Assembly: GCF_030445035.2 (NCBI RefSeq)
Contig: NC_080678.1
Span: forward strand, 117,557,947-117,621,946
From: Dasypus novemcinctus
Lineage: Eukaryota; Chordata; Mammalia; Cingulata; Dasypodidae
DNA length: 64,000 nt
Direction: 5' to 3'
In this document: one piece after another, positions 53,523 through 63,796 of the stretch
Position numbering within the stretch: position 1 is the first letter of the stretch
How the letters are laid out: each line of letters starts with the position of its first letter
The notes under the pieces: model-generated
Databases searched by the model: none
Told to the model about the DNA's origin: nothing
Seen by the model: the letters and a program-made list of their open reading frames with translations, nothing else
Position numbers and translations under genes: made by a program

Positions 53523-54990
53523 TTGATGGCTCAATATTTTGATAAGTCGTAATTCTCAAAAACATTGTTTTATGTCCTTCAGTAATACTTAAAAAACAAT
53601 AGCTTTATTGAGATATAATTCATAATTTAAAAAAAGAGATTTATTTATTTATTTCCCTCTCTCCCCCCCTCCCCAGTTGTCTGCTCTCTGTGTCCATTCA
53701 CTGTCTGTTCTTCTGTGACTGCTTCTATCCTTATCAGTGGCACCAGGAATCTGTGTCTCTTTTTGTTGCATCAACTTGTTGTGTCAGCTCTCCATGTGTG
53801 CGGTGCCACACCTGGGCAGCTGCATTTTCTTTTGTGCTGGGTGGCTCTCCTTATGGGGCACACTCCTTGCGCATGGGGCTCCCCTATTCGGGGGACTCCC
53901 CTGCATGGCACAGCACTCCTTGCGCACATCAGCACTATGCATGGGCCAGCTCCGCATGGGTCAAGGGGGCCCAGGGTTTGAACCTTGGACCTCCCATGTG
54001 GTAGGTGGATGCTCTATCCATTGGACCAAGTCCGCCTTCCATAATTTTTAAAGTGTACGCTTCAGTGTGCACTTCACTTTAGTATATTTACAGAGTTGTG
54101 CAGCTATACTACTGTCTAATTTTAGAGCATTTTCATCACTCGCAAAAGAAGCCCTGAACTTGTTAGCAATCACTGTCCACCCTTCTTTATCTCCATTGCC
54201 TGGCAACCACTATCTACTTTTTGTCTGTATAGATTGGCTTATTCTTGGCATTTCATATAAAGGGAATCATAAAGCATGTGGCCTTTGTGTCTGTCTTCTT
54301 TTACTTGGCATGTTTCCATCGTTCAGCCATGTTGTAGTGTGTCAGTACTTTGTTCTCTTTTATGACCAAGTAATATTCCATTGTGTGGATATGCCATACT
54401 TTTTTAATCCATGTATCAGTTTGTGGACATTTGGGTTTCCATTTTTTGGCTGTTATCAATAATGCTACCATGAATATTCACGTACAAGTTTTTATGTAGA
54501 CATATGTTTGAAGTTCTCTTGGGTGTATACCAACGAGTAGAACTGCTGGATCATATGGTAGGTAACTCTGTGTTTAGCATTTTGAAGAACTCTTAAAACC
54601 ATTTTCTATGGCAGTTACACTAATTTACATTCCCACCAGAATTATATGAAGGTTCCAGTTTCTTCACATCTTTACTGACACTAGTAATTTTCCATTTTTT
54701 AAATAATAGCCATCCTAGTAGGTATATTTCTGTGTGGTTTTGATTTGCATTCTCCTGATGATTAATGATGTTGAGTGTCTTTTCATGTGCTTATTGACAT
54801 TTGTGTATCTTCTTTGGAGATTTATCTATTCAGATTCTTTGCCCCTTTTTAAATTGGATTATTTGTCTTTTTATTATTGCGTTGTTACAGTATTTTACAC
54901 TAGACGCATTACCAGATGTATGATCTCTTCCCTAACGTTTTACATGATTTTTAATCTAAGTCATATACCTTTGTAGCTATTTGTCATTTT
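53523..54990 (-). mobile_element. Reversed L1M 3' UTR and ORF2 end, split by a SINE
   Basis: 'gctttattgagatataattcataattt' continues after the SINE as 'aaagtgtacgcttcagtg...agagttgtgcagctatactactgtctaattttagagcattttcatcac', 'gcctggcaaccactatctac', 'ttgtagtgtgtcagtac...taatattccattgtgtggatatgcc', 'gggtgtataccaacgagtagaactgctggatcatatgg', 'ttgatttgcattctcctgatgattaatgatgttgagtg'. Old, non-coding. Confidence 0.85.
53630..54039 (-). mobile_element. DAS-SINE, long form
   Basis: Duplication starting CATAATTT at 53621 and 54040. The head is 'ggtaggtggatgctctatccattggaccaagtccgccttcc'. It lies only about 120 bp from the preceding SINE, in the same orientation. Confidence 0.94.
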
Positions 54991-55329
54991 CAACATTGGT
55001 CCAGGTTGTTATGTTTTCCTCCCTTTTCCATTATTAAATCAATATTGCTAATGTGTAGTTAAAATTCTGCATCTAATTGCTCATTAGCTAGTGATTTTCT
55101 TCTTGCACACAAGATTAAGGTATGGTGTAATGATTCATCATTGAGAATAAATTGGATAAGTTTTCTATTTTCAGTTGGCCTTATGTTATTGAAATAAACC
55201 CTATTTGTCCTTCCATTTACTTAAAAAATTTATTGAGCACCTACTGTGTTTTAGATGAAAAGACTGATGTGAACAAAAGAAAGCTACCACTTTCATAGAG
55301 AGAATTTTCCAATGGATCATGATGTTTTG
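54991..55329 (-). mobile_element. Decayed L1 with an ancient repeat trace
   Basis: AT-rich. 'aatttattgagcacctactgtgttttagatgaaaagactgatgtgaac' (about 55228-55275) is an ancient dispersed-repeat phrase (TTATTGAGCACCTACTATGTGCCAGG type). The preceding sequence is probably reversed L1. Confidence 0.45.
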
Positions 55330-55475
55330 TTTTTTTTTTTTTGAGAAGGAAAAATGGTTTATTGACGGCCGGCCAGACTCGGGAGCTTTCTGTTTCAATC
55401 TCAAGCCCCGAACAAGATTTTTGAATCCCTTTTATACAGAGATAAAAGGCCAAATGGTCCATTTGTTTCAGTTCT
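55330..55475 (-). mobile_element. ERV-like U3-R piece ending in poly(A)
   Basis: On the minus strand there is a TATA box (TATAAAAG, 55436-55429), then about 25-30 nt later 'TTCGGGGCTTGAG', a polyadenylation signal AATAAA (55363-55358) and, about 15 nt on, an A-run of 13 (T-run 55330-55342). A TATA, a short R-like region of about 60 nt and then poly(A) is what a retroviral 3' LTR transcript looks like when copied into DNA by L1. No U5 follows. Internal ERV genes are absent. The alternative is the 3' end of some other retroposed mRNA. The upstream boundary is uncertain. Confidence 0.5.
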
Positions 55476-57067
55476 CAGTAGGCTTGAATTAGCATATATA
55501 TCTTCCACATCTTAGGTAAATGATGTATTATTTTAATAATAATCTTCTGTACTTTGTTTGCTAACATTTCATTAGGAACATTTGCATCCAAACTATAAGA
55601 GAAATTGTCCTGTAGTTTTCTTTTGTTGTACTGCTTCATAAGGTTTTAATTTTAAGATTACCATAGTTCAGTAATGATTTGGGGAGCATTCCATATTTTT
55701 TGGAAGAGTATATGGCAATGCCAGACTCATCTGTTCCTGAAAGACTGACTAGAATTTACTTTAAAGATTCCAGTGCTGCTGGTTTTTAAATCATCAGTAG
55801 ATTTGCAAATCTCATCTTCAGTTATTGATCTGATTATCTTGTTTGGGGATGAGTTTTGTTAAAATTTTACTAGTAAACAATCTGTTTCCTCTATATTCTG
55901 AAAACGTATTGCTGTGAAATGTCACATATGATTCTTCTATAATTTCTCTTCCATCTTTGTGGATATATGCCTTTCCTCAACTCTGTTATATAATTTTGCT
56001 GTTTTACTTTTCCCCTCGAATTTGCCCATTGGGTATATAATGTCTTTTTTAGGATATACTGAAAAAGTGCATTTGGTTTTATTTAGCCTTCCTCATTTAT
56101 TTTGGCTTTAATTTCATTCATTTAGAATTTTATCCTTACTTTTCATGCTTTCTTTTTATTTTGTTATTTTTCAAAATTCTTTTAGCTAAATATAGAGTTT
56201 ATAATTATTTTCAGTCTTTCAATTTAAAAATCAGTTAAAGACAATTTTTCTCTGTAGTAGCTTTAATTGTGGCTCTCAAGTTTTCATGTAACTTATTCCC
56301 TTCTGTTTCTTTCTAGGAAATTGTAAATTGGATGTTGATTGTTTTTTCTTTGATCTAAAGTTTTTGTTTGTACACTGTATCTCATTTCACGAATCAATAA
56401 CTTTTGGGTGAATTTTTTTTTTCCATTTTAGTTTTATAGCCCACAGTCAAGACAGTGTAGCTTGTAAAACTTCTGACTTTTAGAATTCAGTAACAGTTTC
56501 TCTCTAAGCAAAGCACAGCATAATGATTATGAGTAGAGCCTTGTCAGATGAGCAGGGTGACCTTGGGAAGTTGGTAACCATTCTCTGCCTTGATTTTCAC
56601 ATCTGTTAAATGGGGAAAATATATCTGTTATAGGTTTATAGTGTTATAAGAGGAAAAATATATTTATAATATCCTTTAAAAGTCGCTCTTCTAAATAAAA
56701 GTATCCACTAAATTTTAGTTATTATTATTACCTGACCAGTTTTTGCAAAATTTTCTAAAACATAAGAGTTAAATGATCTCTATTTGATAGTTGAGCTTTC
56801 TTCTATATAGATATACATTTTCTCCCACTGTAATGTGGTTTTGTTTTCTTTAAACAAATTCTCTTATAATTGTAGCAGTTTTTCCTACCTCTATTTGGAT
56901 ACACACAGATTTGTCTTTTCTTGATTAATTTTGCCGTTTATCATTACATGCCACCTTTCTTTGCCCCATTGAAAGATTAAGGCTGCACATTCCACTTTAT
57001 ATAATATAATAATGCCACACTTGCTTCCCTTTATTTGCATTTTCCTGAAATTTTTGTCCATTCCTTC
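55476..57067 (-). mobile_element. Decayed reversed L1 ORF2 with a MIR
   Basis: Antisense ORF2 wording: 'gtactttgtttgctaacatttcattaggaacatttgcatcc...gaaattgtcctgtagttttcttttg' (55550), 'gtgtagcttgtaaaacttc' region, 'ttttgccgtttatcattacatgccacctttctttgccc' and 'aatgccacacttgcttccctttatttgcattttcctgaaatttttgtccattcc' (57000, endonuclease region). A MIR interrupts at about 56520-56690. Confidence 0.6.
56520..56690 (+). repeat. MIR
   Basis: 'atgattatgagtagagccttgtcagatgagcagggtgaccttgggaagttggtaaccattctctgccttgattttcacatctgttaaatggggaaaa' is a clear sense MIR including the core CTGTGTGACCTTGGGCAAGTTA...ATCTGTAAAATGGGG. Confidence 0.8.
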
Positions 57068-57083
57068 ATTTTCACCATTCTTT

Positions 57084-57247
57084 TTTATTTTTATTTTTTT
57101 GTAATGATCCAATGAAATTTTATTTACAAAAGAGGCAGCTAGATTTAATCTCTGCCTTCTTGCCTCTATGGTTTTTTTTTTTAACTTAAAAATTTTTGAA
57201 ACATATTTCTATTACATAAATCTTACAGAGAGACTTTATAGGGCAAT
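57084..57247 (-). mobile_element. A-tailed insert with target duplication
   Basis: TTTTCACCATTCTTT occurs at about 57068-57082 and 57248-57262, bracketing about 165 bp that start with T-rich sequence. 'aatgaaattttatttacaaaagaggcagctagatttaa' resembles the hAT-type phrase TTTGTAAATAAAGTTTTATTGG in reverse. It may be a retroposed piece containing an older repeat. Confidence 0.5.
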
Positions 57248-57262
57248 TTTCACCATTCTTTA

Positions 57263-58285
57263 TCACTTTGTTTTAGATTTATATTTTATAAACAACAAAT
57301 GGCAAGATTTTTTTAAACCAATATGACCGTCTTTCTTAGATAAATTCATCCAGTCATATTTTCTGCAATTATTCATATATTTGATTATATTTATCCATCT
57401 TAGTTTACTGACTCTGTAAGAATATAATAATATATGTTATATACATTAATCATACTCTTTTAATATGCCTGTTCTGGCTTGTTCAGATTTCTCATTTATT
57501 CATTTTTCTTCTGTTAATCGGGTAATTTTCTGATTTTCAGTTCTCATAGTTACCAGCTGATCCTTAATTATAACTAAGCCTTTATCTAGTAATATCAGGA
57601 TTAGCTACTTGTTCTTCTGCTGCTTCATGGTGTGGTTGTCACTCCTTCTCCAGATCTCCTTAGATGACCTTCACAAAGCTTCAATCCCCCCACCTTGATA
57701 CCCATACTCCTTCATTTTGCTAGTTGGTTTCCCCTTCTCTTCTGTTTCAATTACTCTACTCTAACATTACATTATAAATGTCAAATCATGTTAATACCAT
57801 CCATTTAGTTGTAACCATCTATCTATAACAAGATTTTTTTGTTTCCCATTTCTTCCCTACCTTTCATATTCCCCTGGCTTGAGAGGTGTTTGCGTGCTTG
57901 TTAGAGCACCTCCTCAGGTGTTTTCTCTACAGAAGTTACCTGGGTGATGTATTCCTCCTGAGGCCCTGCTGTCTGAATACATCTGATTTTTGCCTTTGAA
58001 AAACTGTTTATGTGTAGAATTTCTAGATTGAAATTTATTTTTTTCATGATCTTAAACAATCTTTTTCCTTCTAGCATTGCAGTTGAGACATGTAAAGCTA
58101 GGATAGTTCTCTTCTTTATGAATAACCTTTTGTTTTCATTTGGAAGGTTTTCAGATTGATTCATTGTCATCAGAATTAAACAAAGATAAGCTTCAGTGTG
58201 TCTTTTTCATTAATCATTAATTCTAGATTAGTGTTTTTTTTTCTTTCAAGACTTTTAATATTATTCACTCCTCTCTCTTTTTTAA
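57263..58285 (-). mobile_element. Decayed reversed L1
   Basis: 'ttagtttactgactctgtaag' to 'tgcctgttctggcttg', then 'ttctcttctttatgaataaccttttgttttcatttggaaggttttcagattg'. These are L1-like but weak, and parts may be unique DNA. No gene seen. An 89-codon minus-strand frame (57901-58170) has no recognisable family. Confidence 0.4.
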
Positions 58286-58700
58286 AGTTTTATTGAGATA
58301 TATTCACATACCATAAAATCTATCCAGAGTATATAATCAATGGCTTTTGGTATAATCACAATGTTGTGCATTTGTCACCACAAAAAAATTTCAGAACAAT
58401 TTTATTACTCCAAAAAGAAAAACCCTGTACCACTTAGCAATCGCCTCTTGACCCTTTATCCTTCCCCAGCCCTACATAACCACTAATCTGATTCCGTACT
58501 TATAAATTGATTTATACTTACATTTTATATAAAATCATATAATATTTAGTACTTTGTATCTGGTTTCTTTCATTTAGCATAATGTGTTGTGTTTTTTTTG
58601 CCTGATATTAACATATTGTATCATTAACATACATTTGTTCAGTTTCAAAGAAAAGCAGTGTTATATATACAGTATTACTCATATTCATATTTCACATGAT
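58286..58700 (-). mobile_element. Reversed L1 3' UTR
   Basis: 'gttttattgagatatattcacataccataaaatctatccagagtatataatcaatggcttttggtataatcacaatgttgtgcatttgtcacc' and 'tttgttcagtttcaaagaaaagcagtgttatatatacagtattactc' match the copies at 21.6-23.1 and 28.8 kb. Confidence 0.75.
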
Positions 58701-60800
58701 CCCCTCTCTTCCTGCTTGTATGGTTTTTGATGAGAAGTCTACTGTCATTCTTATCTTAGTTCCCCTCTAGGTAAGATGTGTTTTTCCCTTCTGTATTCTT
58801 TCAAGATTTTTCCCTTTGTCTTTGGTTTTCTGCACTTCAATATGATATTCTTAGATGTGGTTTTCTTGGTAGTTATTCTCTTTGATGTTCTCTGAGCTCC
58901 CTTTATCTGTCATTAATTTTACAATGTTTTCAGCTATTATTACTTCCAGTATTTCTTCTGCTCCATTCTCTTTCTTTTTCTGGTATTTCAGTCATGCATT
59001 TATTATACCTTTTGATGTCCCCAAGTTCTTGAATGCTCTCTTTTTTAATTCTTCTCTTTGCATTTTAGTTTGTGACATTTCTGTTGACACCTTTTCAAGT
59101 TCACTGGTTCTTTCCTTGGCTTTGTGTGATGAACCTGTCAATGGCATTCTTCTTTTCTGTCACTATGCTTTTGATTTCTAGCGTTTCTGGTTGAGTTTTT
59201 CTGCTTACATTATCCATCTGCTCTTTTTTTCTCCCCTCCCCTCTTTTGCCCTACTGTTTTTTCTGTCTGTATCCATTCGCTGTGTGATCTTCTGTATCTA
59301 TTTCTCATTTTGTCTTCCATCTTTCTCCTCTAGGATTCACTGGGATTCAATCCTGGAGACCTGTGATGTGGAGAGAGGTTCCCTGTCAATTGTGCCACCT
59401 CAGTTCCTGTTCTCTGCCATGCTTCACCTTGACTCTCCCTTTCGTTTCTCTTTGGTTGTGTCATCCTCTTGCTGTGTGACTCACTTGTGTGGGCATTGGC
59501 TCCCTGCTCGGGGGCTCAGCTTATCACCTGGGCACTGGTTTGTCACGCATGCACTGGCTTACCATGTGGGCACACACGTGGGCACTCGACTCACTACATG
59601 GGCACTGGCTCACCACACGGGCACCTTTGTGGGCACTCGGCTCACCATGTGGGCACTTACTTGGCTTACTGCATGGGTACTTGACTCACCATGTGGGCAC
59701 TCAGCTCGCCATGCAGGACTTGCATGAGCACTTGGCTCACCACATGGGCACTCAGCTCACCTCATGAGCACTCGGCTCACCTCATGGGCACTCGGCTCAC
59801 TGTGTGGGCACTTGGCTCACCATGCTGGCACTTGACTTGCCATGGGGACACTGGCTCACTGTGCAGGCACGCTTTCTCGTCTTTTTCACCAGGAGGCCCT
59901 AGGGATTGAACCCATGTCTTCCCATAAGGTAGTCGGAGGCCTTATCACTTGAACCACATCACTTCCCTCCATCTGTTCTTCAAGTATTAATCGTAATTAT
60001 TTTAAAGTCCCTGTGTAACAATTCCAACATCTGTACCACACCTGAGTTTGATTCTGATTGCTTTGCATCTTCAGGGTAAGTTTTTCTTGCCTTTTGGCAT
60101 GTCCTGTCATTTTTTGTTGAAAGCTGAACATGTTGTATCTGGTAATAAGAACTGAGATACTAGGCTTTAGTGTGAGGATTTATGTGAAATCTGCCTAGGA
60201 GTTGGGCTCTGTTTAATGTTTGTTGGACCTATAGGTGGGAGAGGCTTCAGATTCCTCGAGTGTCCTTGTTTTTCCTTCCCTCTTGACTTTGCACTTCCCT
60301 CTGTACTTCCCAAGACTCTGTTGAGAAGTCTGTCTCGCAGCTCTTGGAGCTGACAGCCACTGTTCCTGCACTGAGCCCTGCTGGTGTGCTGTAAGGTGGG
60401 GCAGGGGAGCATTCTACAGCTCACGCTTCACTCCGCCCTCTGGTGGCCATGCCCCTGGGTGGTGACCTTCACAGTGTTACTGATAAGCTGAAAACTTCCT
60501 CCTAGCACCTCCTATGTGGACTTTTGTCCTGTGTTCTAGAAGTCTGTTCTTTATTTTAGTAATTTTCTTCTCAGTATATGTAAGAGTATCATTGGAATTA
60601 AAAGCTGATTTTCTTCCATTTCTTGCTGTAATTTTGTTTTCTCCATGTTCAGTTGTTTTGATTATCTTAGTTCTTATTGTTCTATTTCTAATTTCCCTAA
60701 AATATCTGCTTCATTTTCTATTCATTTTCTGTAAGTGAAAAACTAGTGGTTGTTTGGGTTCCTACTAAACTCTTCTCTCCTGGGTTTAGTGTTCCCTTTC
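58701..60800 (-). mobile_element. Reversed old L1 5' region, split by a SINE
   Basis: Antisense ORF1/5' UTR wording: 'tctttgatgttctctgagctccctttatctg', 'tcttctgctccattctctttctttttctggtatttcagtcatgcatttattatacc', 'cctttggcatgtcctgtcattttttgttgaaagctgaacatgttgtatctgg', 'gattctgattgctttgcatc'. The GC-richer tail to 60.5 kb would be 5' UTR. Confidence 0.65.
59221..59968 (-). mobile_element. DAS-SINE with expanded internal minisatellite
   Basis: Duplication CCATCTG at 59214-59220 and 59969-59975. The body begins 'gtctgtatccattcgctgtgtgatcttctg', and the reversed head ends it ('aggaggccctagggattgaaccc'). Between them about 59480-59870 is filled by roughly 17 units of about 20-24 bp (for example 'gtgggcactcggctcaccat'). 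The element is about 750 bp long, nearly twice the normal length. Confidence 0.93.
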
Positions 60801-61320
60801 AGAGAATTTTTTTCTCATTCTTCATGGCCTGGGCTTCTCCCAGGCTCCTGAGGAGGGCTCTTTCAGATCCGGTACCTGCTCTTCTGCCCCCACAGGCTCT
60901 TCCCTTGGGAGCCGTCTGACTCACTGCTGGCTTCAGCTACCACTGAGATGCCAGCAACTCCCCCAGGCCTTAACTTCATCCTGGGCTTCTGTTCTGAGCC
61001 CCAGAAGCATCCCTCCAGCTGCCTCCTGGGGAGCCTGCCCTGCTTTTCCCAGAAACACTTGAAGCCCAGCCTCTTTCTCTCCACTTTCTGGTTTTGCAAA
61101 TGGTACTGGGTTTTACCTGGATGCTCATAAAGATACCCTTGGTGATCATTTCCCCATATTCCCTTTATAGCATGAGTCAGGCGCCTGATTTTTGGTGACT
61201 GATGCATCATATCCCTGTGTATCATCTTTCCTCTGCCCCTCCATTATTACTGCCTGAATCAGCTCTCTTACTGTCCTTTGCCCTCTCTTTTCCCTTAAGC
61301 CAATCTCCACTGTCCTTCTG
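60801..61320. other. Unassigned DNA
   Basis: Moderate-GC sequence with a minus-strand frame of 120 codons (60863-61225) that I do not recognise. It could be more L1 5' UTR or an L2 trace ('ctgagccccagaagcatccctccagctgcctcctgg'). No gene is supported. Confidence 0.4.
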
Positions 61321-61324
61321 GCTC

Positions 61325-61622
61325 AGCGCTGACCAATAGAAATATAACATGAGCCCACACATTAAAAAAAGGAGTGAAAAAGAAGCAAGTGAAATTAGTT
61401 TTAATAACCTATTTAATTTAAATCAGGATACAGAAAATAATACATTTCAACATGTAATCGATATTTGAAAAGGCACTCTCAGTGAAATATTTCCTTTTTT
61501 TGAACTAAGCTTCTGAAATCTGCTGTGTATTTTATACGTATGGCACTCTCAGTTTAGCCTAACGACATTTCAGTTGTTCAATAGCCCATGTAGCTAGGTG
61601 CTACTGTATTGGTTACCACAAT
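61325..61622. mobile_element. hAT-type (MER5/Charlie-like) DNA transposon remnant
   Basis: 'cagcgctgaccaatagaaatataacatgagccc' at one end and 'caatagcccatgtagctaggtgctactgtattggttaccac' at the other are imperfect inverted termini (CAGxGCTGxCCAATA / TATTGGxxAxC). Inner wording 'gaaattagttttaataacctatttaatttaa...catttcaacatgtaatcgatat' fits a non-autonomous Charlie-type MER element. Confidence 0.75.
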
Positions 61623-61945
61623 TATACATCATTGCTCCTGCAATGCAAGTGTGGACATGGAAGTCCAGTGTTTATTTCATGTCTTTACTGGTGCTAATAT
61701 TTGTACCTATGATTTGAGATGTGGGGCTGTATACCCTAAGGCCGTAAATCCTAAGGTGAAGATAGTCTGAAAGCATGGTTTCTGGATCAGCCGCAGCATG
61801 AGCATCACCTGCTAACTCGGTAGAAATGCTTGTTCAGTTATTCACGAGGCAGTCCCTTTGGTTCTTTAGGGCCCATTTTATGAGATCGGTTTTGATATGA
61901 TCGTATTTTACCTTGTTTGCCTAGTCTATAGATAGGTCAAACCTG
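61623..61945. other. Unassigned DNA
   Basis: Unique-looking sequence of moderate AT content. No repeat or gene recognised. Confidence 0.4.
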
Positions 61946-62182
61946 ATCTGCCTCTTTTAAAAAAATTTAATTTTTCAATTTTTAATTTTTTCTTTACTAG
62001 AGAAGTTGTGGGTTTACAGAACAATCATGCATAAAATACAGGATTCCCATATACCAGCCCACCACCACCACCTTGCATTGGTGTGGAAAATTCATTACAA
62101 CTGATGATAGGACATGTTAATAATTGTACTGTTAAAGTCCGTGGTTGAACTTAGGGTTCTCTGTTCATATAATACAGTTCTT
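61946..62182 (-). mobile_element. Reversed L1 3' UTR fragment
   Basis: 'agagaagttgtgggtttacagaacaatcatgcataaaatacaggattcccatataccagcccaccacc...ccttgcattggtgtggaaaattcattac' matches the lineage at 48.0-48.1 kb. Confidence 0.7.
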
Positions 62183-62282
62183 TAATTTTTAATTTTACTT
62201 GAGATCTTGGGGCTGGGGATTGAACCTGGGACCTCAAATGTGGGAAGCTGGCACTCAACCACTGAGCCATATCGATCTCCCC
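62183..62282 (-). mobile_element. DAS-SINE (short)
   Basis: 'gagatcttggggctggggattgaacctgggacctcaaatgtgggaagctggcactcaaccactgagccatatcgatctcccc'. Confidence 0.9.
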
Positions 62283-62297
62283 TGAGTTAGTTTTTTC

Positions 62298-62400
62298 ATT
62301 CATTTATTTATTTATTTTTAGGAGGCACTGGAAACTGAACTCCAGCTCTCCCATGTGGGAAGCAGGGGCTCAACTGCTTGAATCACATCTGCTCCCTCCC
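62298..62400 (-). mobile_element. DAS-SINE (short)
   Basis: 'aggaggcactggaaactgaactccagctctcccatgtgggaagcaggggctcaactgcttgaatcacatctgctccc', preceded by (ATTT)n. Confidence 0.9.
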
Positions 62401-62407
62401 CCCTTAT

Positions 62408-62822
62408 TTTTTTTTTTAAGGATTTTTTTTTTATTTAATTCCCCTCCCCTCTCCCGGTTGCCTGTTTTCTGTGTCTTTTTGCTGCGTCTTGTTTCTTTTC
62501 CTTTGTCCGCTTCTGTGTCTTGTTTCTTTTCCTTTGTCCGCTTCTATTGTCAGCGGCATGGGAAGTGTGGGCGGCGCCTTTCCTGGGCAGGCTGCACTTT
62601 TCTTTCGTGCTGGGCGGCTCTCCTGAACGGGTGCACTCCTTGCACGTGGGGCTCCCCTTCGCAGGGAACACCCCTGTGTGGCAGGGCACTCCTTGCGCCC
62701 ATCAGCACTGGGCATGGGCCAGCTGATCAGCTCCACACGGGTCAAGGAGGCCCGGGGTTTGAACCGCGGACCTCCCATGTGGTAGACAGATGCCCTAACC
62801 ACTCGGCCAAAGTCCGTTTCCC
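62408..62822 (-). mobile_element. DAS-SINE, long form, with internal duplication
   Basis: Reversed long element lacking the 'catcttgttgtgtcagctc' segment, like that at 43.4 kb. A 31-bp tandem duplication ('tgtcttgtttcttttcctttgtccgcttc' twice) lies at about 62486-62547. CCTTATTTTT-like flanks follow a long C-run (62820-62835). Confidence 0.93.
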
Positions 62823-63796
62823 CCCCCCCCCCCCTTATTTTTGTTCTTCTCTTAGTCTTGAGGGATTTGGGATGATGCCTGCTCTGACTGCTTCAGGCTG
62901 AGAGGGGTCTTAGATATCATGGGGAAGAGGAAATACATCTCTGAGAAACATATTTGACAAGTGCATTGAAAATTACAGGTTTGTATAAAAAGAGTAGAAG
63001 AATCATGATTAGGGGAATTTTAAATAAGTATAACTGTTATATTTGGGAAATAGATTTTCATATTTTCCCAAATAGGGCCCACCAAGGGTTGATTGCATGA
63101 GTCTTTGTGGCTTGCCTATGGTGTCTGGATGTCCCTAGAGCCCTCAGGAGCACTTTTTTTTTTTTAAAACATATTTTTTTATGAAGTTGCAAACCTACAA
63201 AACAATCATACAGGTGTATAAAATCTGAGGAGCACTTTTGATTGAGGCTTTGTTTAAAAACTCTGTTTTATTTAATATTTTCCCCTTTTGGTAAAGGTCT
63301 TTTTCCAGATGCACTGCTGATTAACACTTGGTAATAATCCCTCGATGCCAGGGAGGCTCATGCCCAGAAGTCATGTCCCACTTTGGGAGCAGGTGGTGAG
63401 TTTATTTGCAGAGCTTGGCTTACAGGGAAGTCCTCCACAAGGAGGTTTTCAGGAGGTAACTCTTAGGCATTGATTATAATTAGGCTTAGTTTCATTATTA
63501 CAGGAGTAAGTTTCATAAGTGCAAGCATTAAGATTGAGGGCTTGGCATATTGGACTGTTTTCTTTTATTAGGTAAGGCTTATGTAGTCCAGAGTTTGTTT
63601 TTTGTTTTTTTTACCATCTCATTTGAGAAAGAAGCAGGACTTCCCCAGGATGAAAGTTTAATATTTTGATAGCTACTGTATGAGCTTCTACCTATCCAGA
63701 GAACATACCTATGACAACAAGAATACAGTTATACCCCATTCAGGTATACTTGTACTTATGGCATATATTTGTTTTATAGCTCCTGAACAACCTTTT
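62823..63796. other. Unassigned DNA with a small L1 3' UTR piece
   Basis: 63163-63225 ('aaaacatatttttttatgaagttgcaaacctacaaaacaatcatacagg') is a scrap of reversed L1 3' UTR. 63.3-63.5 kb may be an LTR-like repeat of unknown family ('aagtcatgtcccactttgggagcaggtggtgagtttatttgcagagc'). No gene seen. Confidence 0.4.

Noticed and set aside
59480-59870. Regular repeats resembling a CRISPR array
   Set aside because: Units of about 20-24 bp are directly adjacent with no unique spacers, inside a mammalian SINE. It is a minisatellite.
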